A stretch of DNA of 64,000 bases, taken from Mesostigma viride (taxonomy: Eukaryota > Streptophyta > Mesostigmatophyceae > Mesostigmatales > Mesostigmataceae). The notes under the pieces are model-generated. The model was not told the DNA's origin, made no database searches, and saw only the letters and a list, made by a program, of their open reading frames with translations. Position 1 is the first letter of the stretch, and every line of letters starts with the position of its first letter. The stretch is taken from assembly GCA_009746045.1 (NCBI GenBank), contig RPFO01000909.1, forward strand, positions 28,773 through 92,772, given 5' to 3'. A program made the translations under genes and the position numbers. Positions 1 to 12,500 of the stretch are shown here, piece by piece.

Positions 1-93
1 ACTGTCATGAAATCATAGCCTTGCATCCAAGTGCACGACGCAAAGCCCCGTTGTTACCATGCGACAATCTGCAACCGTCAGCAAAAAACTTAC

Positions 94-513
94 ATCCATT
101 GATCTGGCAGACCGCATGTCGAGATTCTGGGCAGGGATCCGTGTACCACTCGGCAGTCCCTTGGTCGATGTTAACGCAGGCCCCCGATTGCGAAGGCTCG
201 CTATCTCCCCAGTTGAAGTAGGTAGCCACCGAGCCATCCTGCCAACGGAAAGTGCCTGGGACAGCAGTATCTGACAGGCCAATCCAAGATTCCTCATCTT
301 CTTCGGCCGTGGAGTTCACGGCGGTGTTGACATCTGCGCTGGCGATCTTGACGAGGTGCCCTTCGTTGTTGGTGCCCTCTGGGAACCTGGAAGACCAGGA
401 CGCCGCACATTCGGTCTGTGCCGTAGCAAAGGGAACGCCTGATGTGAGCAGCCTGGTCAGGCATCCGCCGGCGCCATCTGGGTGCCAGCCATCGGGACAC
501 CCGTCGATGACCT
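94..513 (-). CDS. C-type lectin domain exon
   Basis: This exon encodes a complete C-type lectin-like fold, which in this family binds carbohydrate or protein ligands outside the cell. The reading begins VIDGCPDGWHPDGAGGC, continues with a TECAAS helix cysteine, a GHLVKIAS strand, the hallmark WIGLSD, then EPSQSG, ACVNID, EWYTDPC and AVCQ. Six cysteines fit the long-form fold. The calcium-site triplet is EPS rather than EPN or QPD, and the usual WND is WYTD, so calcium and sugar binding cannot be assumed. The 420 nt exon starts after an acceptor CTGCAG (514-519) with two codon bases and ends one base into a codon before GTAAGT (93-88). The open frame runs on past the donor for about 30 residues without similarity. 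An alternative reading starts at an upstream ATG near 628. Confidence 0.8.
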
Positions 514-3500
514 CTGCAGCCAATAGCCCACCCATACATGGTAGCACATGACGATGAGCTAGTGTGTAAAAAAGCTTACAAAAAAGGGGCACTACGAGGC
601 TGCAGAAGACTACATTATTGGGCAACACATACGCTTATCGTATCCTTTGGTGCATAGTGAGTGCTATTGAGATGCAAGGCAACCACATCATCCTGCAATG
701 TCGTTGCCATGTCATGTGCAATCATTCTCAGAGTGCTTCATAAAGCCCCAAGTCTTGGGCTCGAGCTTTAAACGGATTAAGCAATTATGTTAAGTGCCGG
801 CTGCCTGTTTTTCTTTACACGGTAAAAGAAAGGGACTGCATGCTTCACGGCATCCATTCACATCTTCACTAGTAGAAGGAGACAAGTGTTGCGCCCCCAA
901 CACAACAATTAAGTCCCTCAAACATAAGATCATTCTGGTACTGCCACGCCAAATATTGTAATGGTCATGCAGGCTGCATGCTGCATTTCCACCAAAGACT
1001 ATGCACTTTGTTCGTCCTCGTGTGTTGCTTGGCCCGGCCTGATGCAATAATTTCTTAGCTATCTGCTCATTTTATAGTTATGTTGCGGCGGGTTCAAAGG
1101 GGGCTGATCTGCCGCCTGTAGCGTAGCTCTACCGTACGTCACCTACACCATGCAAGTGAGGTGCTAATGTGTGGCAAATGTAGGACTAGAGTAGAAGGGG
1201 ACTAGCGTTCCACCGGTACTAATGCCTAGTGCAAACCATGCCCGCCCATTTGAGGGGGGTGCGGCGCCTTGATACCCTGTGCTCTGTTATGCATGTGCAC
1301 ACGTAACCTAGAGTGGTGTGGTGACCGTAGGGAGGCCATTTTGCAGCTCGCAACTTTCCAACGTGAAGAAAGATGGGCTGCCGCTATGGGGGCCGCTTTG
1401 TAGTCGCTATGGCGGTTGCGCCCAAAATAAGCTGATGCTGCCGGCCTTCTGATTCACGGGGAGGGGACCCACTGTTTTTCGAAATATTGGTGAAGGGTTT
1501 TAGCACTGGTCCTGGGGTGTTCCCCCATGGCTCTGGTGTGCGCCCGGGCTCCATTGGGAGCCAGTATTGGCTTCGATTTTGGAAGTCAGGACCGAGAGAG
1601 GGAAGGCGTTTTTGGCGCCGAGAGCCCTGAGAATAGACACCGCGAGGCGGAGATTCCTGAAGAAAGCGCTAGTTTTGCCCCAGCAGACGAGTATAGTGTC
1701 CGCCGGGAATTTCTTCCCCGTAGCGGTGCACGAGGGGCGGACAGGAGGGCGTTTTCAGACAGAGTGGGGACAAAAGAAAGCAGAGGCGTAGGAGGGTGCA
1801 CCAAGGGCAGCGGCTGCTAGCTGTGGGTCAGCTAGGCGTGCTGCACGGCGGCATGGGGAGGGCGCCAGGCACCCCGTACCCTCAATGTGCTCCGGCGAGC
1901 AGGCCCCTCCTGCCCTTGACAGTCAGGGTGGAGAGGAAAGCTGCGGTAAGCCATGGGTAGTCCGTGCGCAAGATAAATTCCTTACAAAATCCTACACGGC
2001 CTGGCAACCCTGGGAAGAAAATTTTACCCTCGCAAGGGGCGCTGGAAAGCGGCAAAGGCAAAGCGGAGCCCGCCCAAGGGCACCCGGCGTAGCGGAGACT
2101 TTGCCATTTTCCAGCGCCCCCCGCGAGGGGCGGTGTGCACGGACCTTATAGCAGTGAGGTCGGGGATGTTTGTAAGCAAAAAAAACATCATATACCATAA
2201 AGCTCGCCTCGGCTGCGGGGGGGTCAAGCGCTTGTGCGACCATGGGATGGTAACCAGGCACTTGGCCACCAGGAGGTCCGGAGCCATCATTTTCATCACA
2301 ATGGGGGGTAGAGCTAGTGGCAGTGGCTCTACTCCCGGGGAATCTCAGCGGCCTTGCCGGTGGGGCTGGTGATGGTGGTTGGGTAAGCTGGAGACGTTCC
2401 CAGGTGGCCTAAGGCAGCACTGGGATGCACCCCTCTACATAATCGGGGGAACGAATGTGGCTCCGCCCTGCGTCCGCCGGGAAGCCGTAGCAGCCACATG
2501 GGTGCGGGGGGGCATCATCACGCCAACGGAACCCCAGCATTTCAAGTGGTTGTGTTCCTACCAACAGGGCTGGAAACGGCCTGGGTGGCCATGCAGAGAT
2601 GGAGATGCGGGACAAGATTGGACCAAGGGGGCATATGCCGGGCCCCAGCATGGTGAATTGGCCTAACTTGACAGGAGCTTTTACAATGATTTTGAGGGTG
2701 TGGCTAGGCTCAACTGTGTGCCTGCACACACTTACTGTAAGAAGCTTGTTTCTCTGGTAGGAAGGCACTCCAATGGACCTTCAGCACCTGTTTTCTGAGC
2801 TATCTGCTCATTTTATAGTTATGTTGCAGCGGGCTCAAAGGGGGCCGATCTGCCGCCTGTCTAGCGTAGCTCTACCGTACATCACTTGTACGATGTGAGG
2901 TGCTTGTGCTACATATGACTAGATTAGCGGGGGGCTGTTGTTGCGCTGGTACTAGTGCCTAGGTACTGTCACCCGTGCCTGCCCTTTTGTTGTGCTCATA
3001 TGAGTGCCAAAGAGGGGGCCGCGGCGCCTTGATGCCATGTGATCTGTGATGCATGTGCACACATATCTAGGGTGGTGCGGTGAACGTAGGGAGGCCTTCT
3101 TGCAGCTCCCACCCACCCACAATCGCTGCTGTTGGGGGACAAGATTGGACCAAGAAGGGGGCATGTGCTGGGCACCAGCATGGTGACCTGGCCTAACTTG
3201 CGTACAATGTTTTTGTGGGTGTGGCAAAGCTCCACTATTCAAGCCTGCACACACTTACATATTGGAATCAACTTGTTTCTCTGGCAGGAAGGCACTCCAA
3301 TGGAGCTTGGCTTCAGCACCTATGGCCTGATAGTCCCGGTGCGATATTTCTGGCGCCTAACTATGTTGCAGTACCGTTTAAAGTGGTGCAGAGTGCGCAC
3401 ACCCCTAGTGGTGTTTGCAATAGCGACGTTCTTTCAGGCAAAACTAGACAAACATTACATAGCATGCAGAATGAAAGACAAGTGTGCGGATCTCAGAGAC

Positions 3501-6500
3501 GTGGATTTCAGGATGTCACTGCACAGCGCATGTTGTACGTTTTGCAACGTCGATGACAATATCACTGACAATGGGCATGGGGGTCCAACCTGAAATTTTC
3601 ACGTCTGCGATGAATAAATTGGAATGAACGATAGCGGCGGTGATTGTCAGGTGTTATGGGCTTCAACGGACTTTAAGGATGCGCTTACATCATTATTAAC
3701 AAAGCCTTTAAAAGTTTGATAGGACTTGGCAAGATTTCTGTCATTACATATCTGTAAGACACTCTTTAGGCTCACGGGATGTGCGTCTTATGTTTCCAAG
3801 GAAGGTTGGCCTCTCTAGCTAGCGCCGCTGGGCGCAGGACAACGCCAATTATGGTACGATCCTGTGCTCAGCATCACCTTATAATAGTTTTGCTTCCTGA
3901 AGGGCTATCAATGCAAGTTTTTGGCTTTTTTCCGTGCAGTTAGCGCCGGTCAGCATCCCAACCCGTGCCACGCATCCCCAGGTTCGATCCTGGATTAGCT
4001 TTTAGCAATTTTATCTACGTTGCATGGCTGGCACGTGCCAAAGTGTGAGCCGTGGAATGTCGGCAAGTTGCCAGGGTTTTGTTGAGCGGTTTCTGTGAAG
4101 GAATTTGTTTGATACAAGCACACAGTTTTGTGTGAGTATAATTTGACACAGCCTTCCTAGGCAGGGGCTTCGCTACAGGTGCCAGAGGCCGTCAAGCTGA
4201 ATATTATTTCTCAGCAAGCCATTGTGCTGGAAAGAAAGAAAGAAAGATGATAGTGACTGTTCTGCAGGACATACTGCGTGGGTGGCGCTGCATTCAGGTA
4301 GGGATTGCCATGATTCTGTTTGGAGCTTCTCCGACTGATTAATGGAAGTCTGAGCCTTATCTTGTGCTAACAAGGCAAGGTATCCATGGTAAGAAGGCTG
4401 GCACACAGCATGTATGAAAACCATGCTTCCTCTATCTGTCAGATTCCTAATTAGTTGGGCGTTGTGCGCAGGGCTTTCTAGGGTGCGTCTGCATGGACCT
4501 GCATGATTTTGATATGATTCAGACACTGCAAAACCTGGGATTTGCTTGAGATGAGTTGGCTATGCATATAAAGCTACCAGGATTGTTGTTGTGCAGGCAC
4601 CCCCAGGATTGGCCATGCCAAGGGAAGGCATTAATGGTGTGCCCAGCCACCTGAGTCCCTGTACACTGTTGTCCAATTGGGCACGATCTGGGTCGTCTTG
4701 GATGGACTTATGTAGTGAGTTGAAATACATACTAGAGCCTTCGTTGGCATATGGTGAGGTGGCCAACTGCCCAACGGTATATCTTCAACCTTTCGAGTCA
4801 TAACGAGCTCGAATTTGGTGACTTGTCAATAATAATGCGTAATGTTTGTTTTATCTCCCCATGCGGCCCTAAAAATGTGCTGTTGATTTGATTTATTTGT
4901 TGCAGCAAAACTTAGGGGGGTTAGGGCAAAAATCATGACGTTAATAATACTCCGTAATTCCGGGGCTCCAATTAGGTATAGGTATGTAACCTCAGTATAT
5001 GGGAATATATTTAAACATATTACTATCGGGTGCCCTAGGCGATATGCCCCTGAAATAGCCTCGTTTGTCTACTTTTGCGTAATAACACCGGTCACTGAAC
5101 GGGGTATGTACCCCCTTCTGTGGGTGGGATGGACCCCCACACGTCCTATTTACGTGCCAACATCATCCCCTGCAAGTAGCCCCAGGTCAGCTTTGCATGT
5201 TATCCCATATGTTATTGTCAGTTGGGGGGTCCTGGCATGTGGGACCCTCACCTTGATTGTTGCCAATGGCGTGTCATGCTGAGAAAATTGCGCATTTCAT
5301 GGACGCGGGGTGGTAGAACAGCCCCACAGCTCGGTTCAATCTTGTTGAGTAAAACAATGCCGTGTCTCGCGGTGCGCACTGCGACACATGCCCTTGTTCT
5401 CTCTGGTCACGTATTTGGGCCCCAAGTGAGCCCTCAATCCAGCTGACTGTCTAATTCGAGCAAACCCTGTGTTCAACATAACATGCAATGCACTTACCCG
5501 GCTTGTTGCTCATCATGCATGGGGCACAAGTATAATCACTGATTACAGATACACAGGTTGGCCACACAGGTTTTGTACAAGAATTACAGTTGGTGTTTAA
5601 TTACAGATATGGATCTGCACGGTGCCAGCAGCGATGTATTGCTACATATGATCATACACCATCAATGTGGTATGCACTAGTGAACTATTTTAAGCGCTGC
5701 ATTGGTACATGGCCAACCCTCAGAATGCATTGGTACTGAATGCCAGCTTCCTGAACGTTATACTCACCCACACAGTTCTCTTGTATGCAGATTTCGATCT
5801 CGGCAAAGCAATTGGAGCTGCTGGTGCATTGAGCTGCGCATATTAGACAATGTCAAGCGAAATAAATGGAATGGACCACAGACGCATGTAAGGTCGTGAA
5901 GTCGGCATTTGATCAGGAATCACACATGGAACAATAGGGCATAATAATTTAATCTATTTAAAAGGTTTGTTGCGTTACCCCATGACTGTATGTATGCGGC
6001 CCAGAATTATGGGAGAAGTCAAACGACATCAAACCGTCTCCCGATTATAAGCTCTTTTTTCTTTGCCATACAGTACCAACCAGCAGTACTAAAACAGCTT
6101 TTCAGCAGAAAATATAAAATGTAAATGCCAGATAATGTCACTTTACACATGTATTATGTAAGTACATTGAGAAACTTCCACAATCAGTCGAGAGATAACA
6201 TCATTTGCATGTAGTGTCCTATCAGATCCTGCAGGCACTTTAGGTGCAGCCTGCAAGTTTATCCCATGCTGTGTTACATGTAAACCCTGGAAGAGAACGT
6301 TAACAACTAGGTGTCCGGGCTGTACTAAGCCTACAAAGTCTGCGAGGGAGGCAGCTGCATTAATTTAGGCAAGTCCATGAGATAATAGATGTCAGCATGA
6401 CTCAAGTGACTTGATAGTTACTAGGACACATTCACATGCACCTTACTAACATCACATGTTGAGTGCGTGAGTGGGCGCGCGTGTGTGCGTGCGTGCGTGC

Positions 6501-9500
6501 ATACGTGCATGCGGGTGGGTGGGTGGGTGGGTGGGTGGGTGGGTGGGTGGGTGGGTGGGTGGGTGGGTGGGTGGGTGGGTGGGTGGGTGGGTGGGTGGGT
6601 GGGTGGGTGGGTGGGTGGGTGGGTGGGTGGGTGGGTGGGTGGGTGGGTGGGTGGGTGGGTGGGTGGGTGGGTGGGTGCGTGGGTGGGTGGGTGGGTGCAT
6701 AAAAAAGGGGTCTCCCTACGTGCACCATACCACTATAAATATGTACGTGTGCCAAAGTATATATTATAGCCAAATATACCTAAGTAACGCGAACGCATTC
6801 CTCATGTGAATTTGCCACCTGCGCGCGTTTGTGTTACTTAACTAATATCTCTCTGATAACAGAACATTCCAGGCACTGCACCCCCTTGTGGTACTTTTAT
6901 TATTACCACCACAAGGGGGGCACAGAGCTTGCCTTTTCTACTCTAGTTCAATGTAGCATCCGAAACATGTACATGCATGGTGTATAGGTGACATACGGTA
7001 GAGCTACGCTACAGGCGGCATATCGTCCCCCTTTGAACCCGCCGCAACGCAACTATAAGAAAGTCACGAGGAAATAGCTCGATCAGTACACAACAAAGGA
7101 GCAGCGCAGCTCCCAGTGCATGTGAGATGGTTAACAAGGCACAGGCAGCAGGGTACTGTATAGCAAGGCACCATCGCATGGGAAGGGGGCTGATAGGGCC
7201 CCACGAGGCGAGCCCGGCCCGCGAGAATTCGCATGCCCCTACTGTACTGGCAGTCACCCGAAGCAGGCCAGTGATGAATATAAACTGGGCACTAAACATG
7301 CAGTCTAATCGCAAACTGAGACTTTCGCCTACTCTGGCAGAAGGCCCGACTCTGTGAGGCCACCGGGGGCTTGGAAATATAAACAGCAAGTACGTCAGAC
7401 CCGCACGAGTCTGCTAGCAGAAGAGGGACCCACGGCCCAGTCCTGGGTAAATACATGAGCCGGTACTCTAGGTGACTGATGGCATCGGCCTTATGCATGC
7501 AAGTCACATAATGGAAACAAAAACCATGTCAACGAGCTACACGCATAATGGCAATCATGCCAGAAGTCTTGCATTGCACACACAACAAACACGGAAAACA
7601 CGGGCCAAAGTACTGTAATGTCGCCCTCGCCTGTGCTAGGAATACTGAAGCCAGTAGTAAGTGAAACTCATGGGAGGGAGGTCGAGCACGGTAACTTACG
7701 GGGGCAGGATGCAATGTTGACACCTGTGGACTCAGAGGAGAAATATAGGTTATCACCAATCCAGCTGAATGTCCCGCACATTGCACTGTTGCCGTCAACA
7801 ACACTGCGCGCAGTGCAGCATGCAAGCCCGGATGAGGAAAAAATCAGTGTTACGTAGCATATGGTGTTGATAACAGGATCATTTGAAATTCACACATACA
7901 GTGCACAAAGACTTTGTCAATCTGATGGGCACTGCCAGCAACCCTCCCTCCCTCCCTCCCTCCCTCCCTCCCTCCCTCCCTCCCTCCCTCCCTCCCTCCC
8001 TCCCTCCCTCCCTCCCTCCCTCCCTCCCTCCCTCCCTCCCTCCCTCCCTCCCTCCCTCCCTCCCTCCCTCCCTCCCTCCCTCCCTCCCTCCCTCCCTCCC
8101 TCCCAGCCAACCATTAGTGCTAGCTCGATCATATTTCTATGTAGTACCAGAAACAGAATACACGGTACATACTGCACTGCCTGCACAGAATAAGATCTGT
8201 CCTGGACTTTGTTATAATATCGCAAACTAATTGCATCAGGCCGTGTGCTAGAATCATCCTACTAGTATTATGTGTGTTGGAGGAAGATCTTCAGCCCAGC
8301 CGTTCATATATAACAAAACGGAAGCGGAGAATTCATCCACTTACTATACTACTATTGCAACTTAAACATCAAGATAGTGTAGCGCCCATGTAGCTTAGTT
8401 AGGCCACCATCATTACAGGAGCAAGAAAGTCCAAGGTAAATAGCTAGCCAAGTTGCCTGAGGGGAAATTCACGACACTGTTACTATAGGCAGTATATGCC
8501 GCACGATTGTGGCGGCGCAATGCAAAGTGTCGGATGCACTGCATATATTCATTGAGAACGATAGATTACGGAGGTGAGATGCACTGCGTATATGCACACA
8601 TGTGCATGCATATGTCCATGCAAGGGCAAGACAGTGCAGTGCACTGCGCCAAAATACTCTACCTGTACAAAGGTTCCATGTACAATGTCTGGTTTCTTTC
8701 TCTAGGGGCGCATGCACTTAAGAGCTCAACCAAGTATAATGTTCCAACACTAGGAGCCTGAAACGAAGCGGCACGGCGCGACGCCAGTACTACAAACCCT
8801 ACAAGCACGGATGGGCGATAGTCAAGGCCAAGCGGAAGTCATCATTTCACATACCACGAAACCTAGCTCTAATTTTCCATTATGAGAGCATAATTTACCA
8901 AAAGTTGGCGTAATAATCTCACAAATTAACCAAAAACATATCTCACAAAATGCAAATCTTGCGCCGACGATGCGCCGAACAACAGTACTCAGTCCACGTG
9001 CGACCATTACTTACACGCCTAGGCCAGAAATTCGCTTCGAATGCTAGCAAAAGTATGTCAGCCATAGCATGTACACATATCAGGCAAGTGGACAAAACCC
9101 TTGAAACCATGGAAGTCCGACGGGTACTGATGAGTTGTTTGCCTGGCGGCTAGCGTCATATGCACATCGTGCCAAAGAGTACTGCCAACATGTCTGAGGA
9201 AATGTCGCGAATACAGCTATTGCCAAGAGCTGTAACATGTAGATTAGCGTGAACTAGTCAAGACGCTACTGACTTAATTTCCATTGACAAAAGTCTCTTT
9301 TTATGTCACACATACATCGGATGGATAGTGATCCCCATGGTCAAAGACAGGTTTTGGTGTGAATTCCTTTTTCTTATGTGCAGCATTGAAGACTACAAAG
9401 ATGCATGAGTGCAGGATAATGTCACTTTACACATGTATTATGTATCTGGCACATGCAGAGACCAGGCGCCTGAGATCTCCAAGACTCCAACAGACCTTAA

Positions 9501-12500
9501 CATACACCCGGCCCCATTGCACAATCAGTTTTCTCTGAATTTAGTTTAATTAACGCATGCGGGAAAGATAGAGCCGCTATGCCTTGGCCTGCATGTGGAA
9601 GGCTGGCTGCGACATGGGTTAACTAATTCGATCTGTATAAGGGGTTTCATGCTCGCCTGAATTTCTCTTGGATGACCCGGTTGTTTATAAGGGTCGGTGG
9701 CTGTTAGTAAGTGGTCCGAGGAAATAGTTTTAGGTTTTATACGACTCGCTTGCAAGGATTTGTATTTGGTTGCACCGGCTGAGATTAGCTGGGGACCTGT
9801 ATGGTCGGCTGGTTGCTTGACGAATCTTTGACTGATTTGGTTTCTTTAGTGAGTCTAGATTAATTATTGTACAGTGTATTCGGACTGGCCCAAGCGGTCG
9901 ATGGGCGAGTCTTATGTTTGTCAGTCTTGAGAACCTTGTACGACTACCTGTACGGTTAACGCACTAGCCTGGGGGTGCGTGGCCACGTTGTTTGTAGTGG
10001 CATTTTCAGCACTGTTCCTGGGCCGGCGTGTGACGCATACCGGTGTTACTTAATTTCGGATGATGTCAGTTTGTGTGTCAGCGGACCATGCCTTGCAGCA
10101 TGCAGCAAGCTAGGCAGGCAATGATCCGCAATTGTTTCTTTCCAAAAGACAATGGCGGCAATGGTCGCCTGTGCAAAAATGCACATTCTACTGTAGCGCG
10201 GGTTGCATCTGTCTTGTAGCCGAGGCAGATGGTGGCACAACCGCTGAGTTGTTCGACCAAGCATAGCAGAGCTGGCCGTGCAACGGAAAGAAAATTTACC
10301 CCCATGACGTTTTCACCGGCTGCGGGTCTTTTTGACATGGGCGAAGGATGGGGCGCTACTTCAGCGGTTTGACCAGCTTCGGCGGAGCTGTACATAAATT
10401 TCTAAAACAACCCTAGTGTCACATCGCAGGCTTGCCACCTTGCGATGGTGCGTGTGACGTGACCTGGACTCTAAAGGTCACGACCCAGGTTCCTGTCAGC
10501 GACGGCCTTTTTTCATAGATTATTTCTTGTGGCGGCAGACCTGTTGTCCAGTTGCCCCTGCCGAGGAGGGGTAGTTGGAAACTACAGGAGCCGTGCGAGG
10601 GTTGCGCTCCGAAGCTAAAAATTATTCCCTATTGCGAGACTCGAGTCGGGGAGGGCATCTTAGGGAGGCGAGGCACGCCAGACCTTTGTTGTTCTTTTTC
10701 GTCTCAGCACCTGCTGCGCGGCTCAGTCTACTATGGTGTCGTAAAACCTCTTTCCTTTTTGGATCATTCCGGAATTGCGAAATGCTGGCTAATTTTGGGG
10801 AGAGGCTTGCTGTTGAGGTGGTCACTTGTGTCGCATTGTAAACAGCAGGCCCCTGCGGGGGTTAATATAGCCTAGCGCGGGCTGAGTCGCCATTTAAGAT
10901 GTTGAGAACGCTCTTTTGCGCACGGTGGTCATGAGATTAATCGGCGCAATGGGGTTGGCGCCAGGGGGGGGTAATTGGGTGGAGGCTTCTTGCTTCTGCG
11001 TGCGGATTGAGAAACCTTAAGGCCACTGTTAACTGCTGCATTTGTGGCAGGGCTCCACTTATTGTATTCAATCAAATGCTGGTCTTCTTGGGAGATTAGT
11101 GATCTTAATCGGTTTTCTCTGAATTGAGTTTAATTAACGCATGCGGGAAAGATAGGGCCACTATGCCTTGGCCTGCATGTGGAAGGCTGTCTGCGACATG
11201 GGTTGACTAATTCGATCTGTTTAAGGGGTTTCATGCTCGCCTGAATTTTCCTTGGATGACCCGGTTGTTTATAAGGGTCGGTGGATATGAATTAGTGGTC
11301 CGAGGAAATTAAGTTTAGGTTTTATACGACTTGCTTGCAAAGATTCATATTTGGTAATTGCACCGGCTGAGATTAGCTGGGGACCTGTATGGTCGGCTGG
11401 TTGCTAAAAGAATCTTGACTGATTTGGTTTCTTTAGTGAGTCCTGATTACTTATTGTATAGTGGATTCGGACTGGCCCAAGCGATCGATGGGCGAGTCTT
11501 ATGTTTGTCAGTCTTGAGAACCTTGTACGACTACCTGTACGGTTAACGCACTAGCCTGGGGGTGCGTGGCCACGTTGTTTGTAGTGGCATTTTCAGCACT
11601 GTTCAGGCCGGCGTTTGATGCATGCCTGTGTTACTTAATTTAGGATGATGTCAGCTTGTGTGTCGGCGGACCATGCCTTAAGCAAGCTAGGCTGGCAATG
11701 CAATTCTTTACCCTCCCTCCCACCCTGGAGGCCTCTTGCTTCCGCGTGCGAATTCAGAAATTTTAACCCCACTGTTAACTGCTGCATTTGAGGCAGGGCT
11801 CCACTTATGGTATTCAATCGAATGCTGGTCTTCTTGGGAGCTTTGTGACCTTAACATACAATCTTGTGATTTGTAAGCCTGACTCACAATGTTTGAAAGT
11901 TCTCCATGCTTCCCATGGAAGGTGGAACAGAGCCTTTTAGTCGATTGTTCTGAACCTCGCTGCAAGTCGTTGTAAAGTGAACACCAAGCCAGGGAAGGAC
12001 ACACAGAGTAGACGTGAAAAAGCATTAAAAATATATAATACATTCCCAAAATTTATCAGTCTACTAAGACATGGAGTTCTGTATGCTGTTGTACTCTATT
12101 TTACTAGTGGTATTGTATATTAATTGAGAATGATAAATTACGGCTCCAGGTGAGAGCCGCATGCAGAATCAGGATATCAAACAAACCTCGGAAAGAAGAA
12201 CCCTACAGTAAAGACAATAGTGAGCATCCGACACGGGCATGCAAGGATCAGGCCTGGCAGCACAAGGTACAACTGACTACAACAAAAAACTACGACATGC
12301 AGCAACACCTCTGCCGGCCCACCAGACCCCGGGGAAGTGACCTACACCACCTGAGTCGCGACAAAGTCGGCCCGGATGCTGCGGAATAACACATCAGCCA
12401 CCATGCGAGTGAGGGCAAGGGACAGGCGCTGCCACCATGCAACACGAGGACCGTGTCCGGACAGACCACGGGGCAGTCTGACCCTCCTCGAGAACGAGGC

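Noticed and set aside
3132-3593. 153-residue plus-strand ORF
   Set aside because: Begins inside the SDR-C B2 repeat, and the frame is not conserved in the other B repeats.
3925-4012. tRNA gene suggested by CCCCAGGTTCGATCCTGG
   Set aside because: The T-arm has a six-base loop, and no D-arm, anticodon arm or acceptor stem can be formed around it. At most a decayed tRNA-derived SINE.
6432-6809. Open frames of THPP and GGWV repeats on both strands
   Set aside because: Every frame of a GGGT array is open; this is microsatellite translation with no unique sequence.
7850-8230. GREGG and PSLPP repeat proteins
   Set aside because: Direct translation of the CCCT array in all frames.
9890-9905. TACAGTGTA as a five-base footprint in SDR-B copy I
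   Set aside because: The paralogue aligns without a gap (TATAGTGGA), so these are substitutions and not an insertion.
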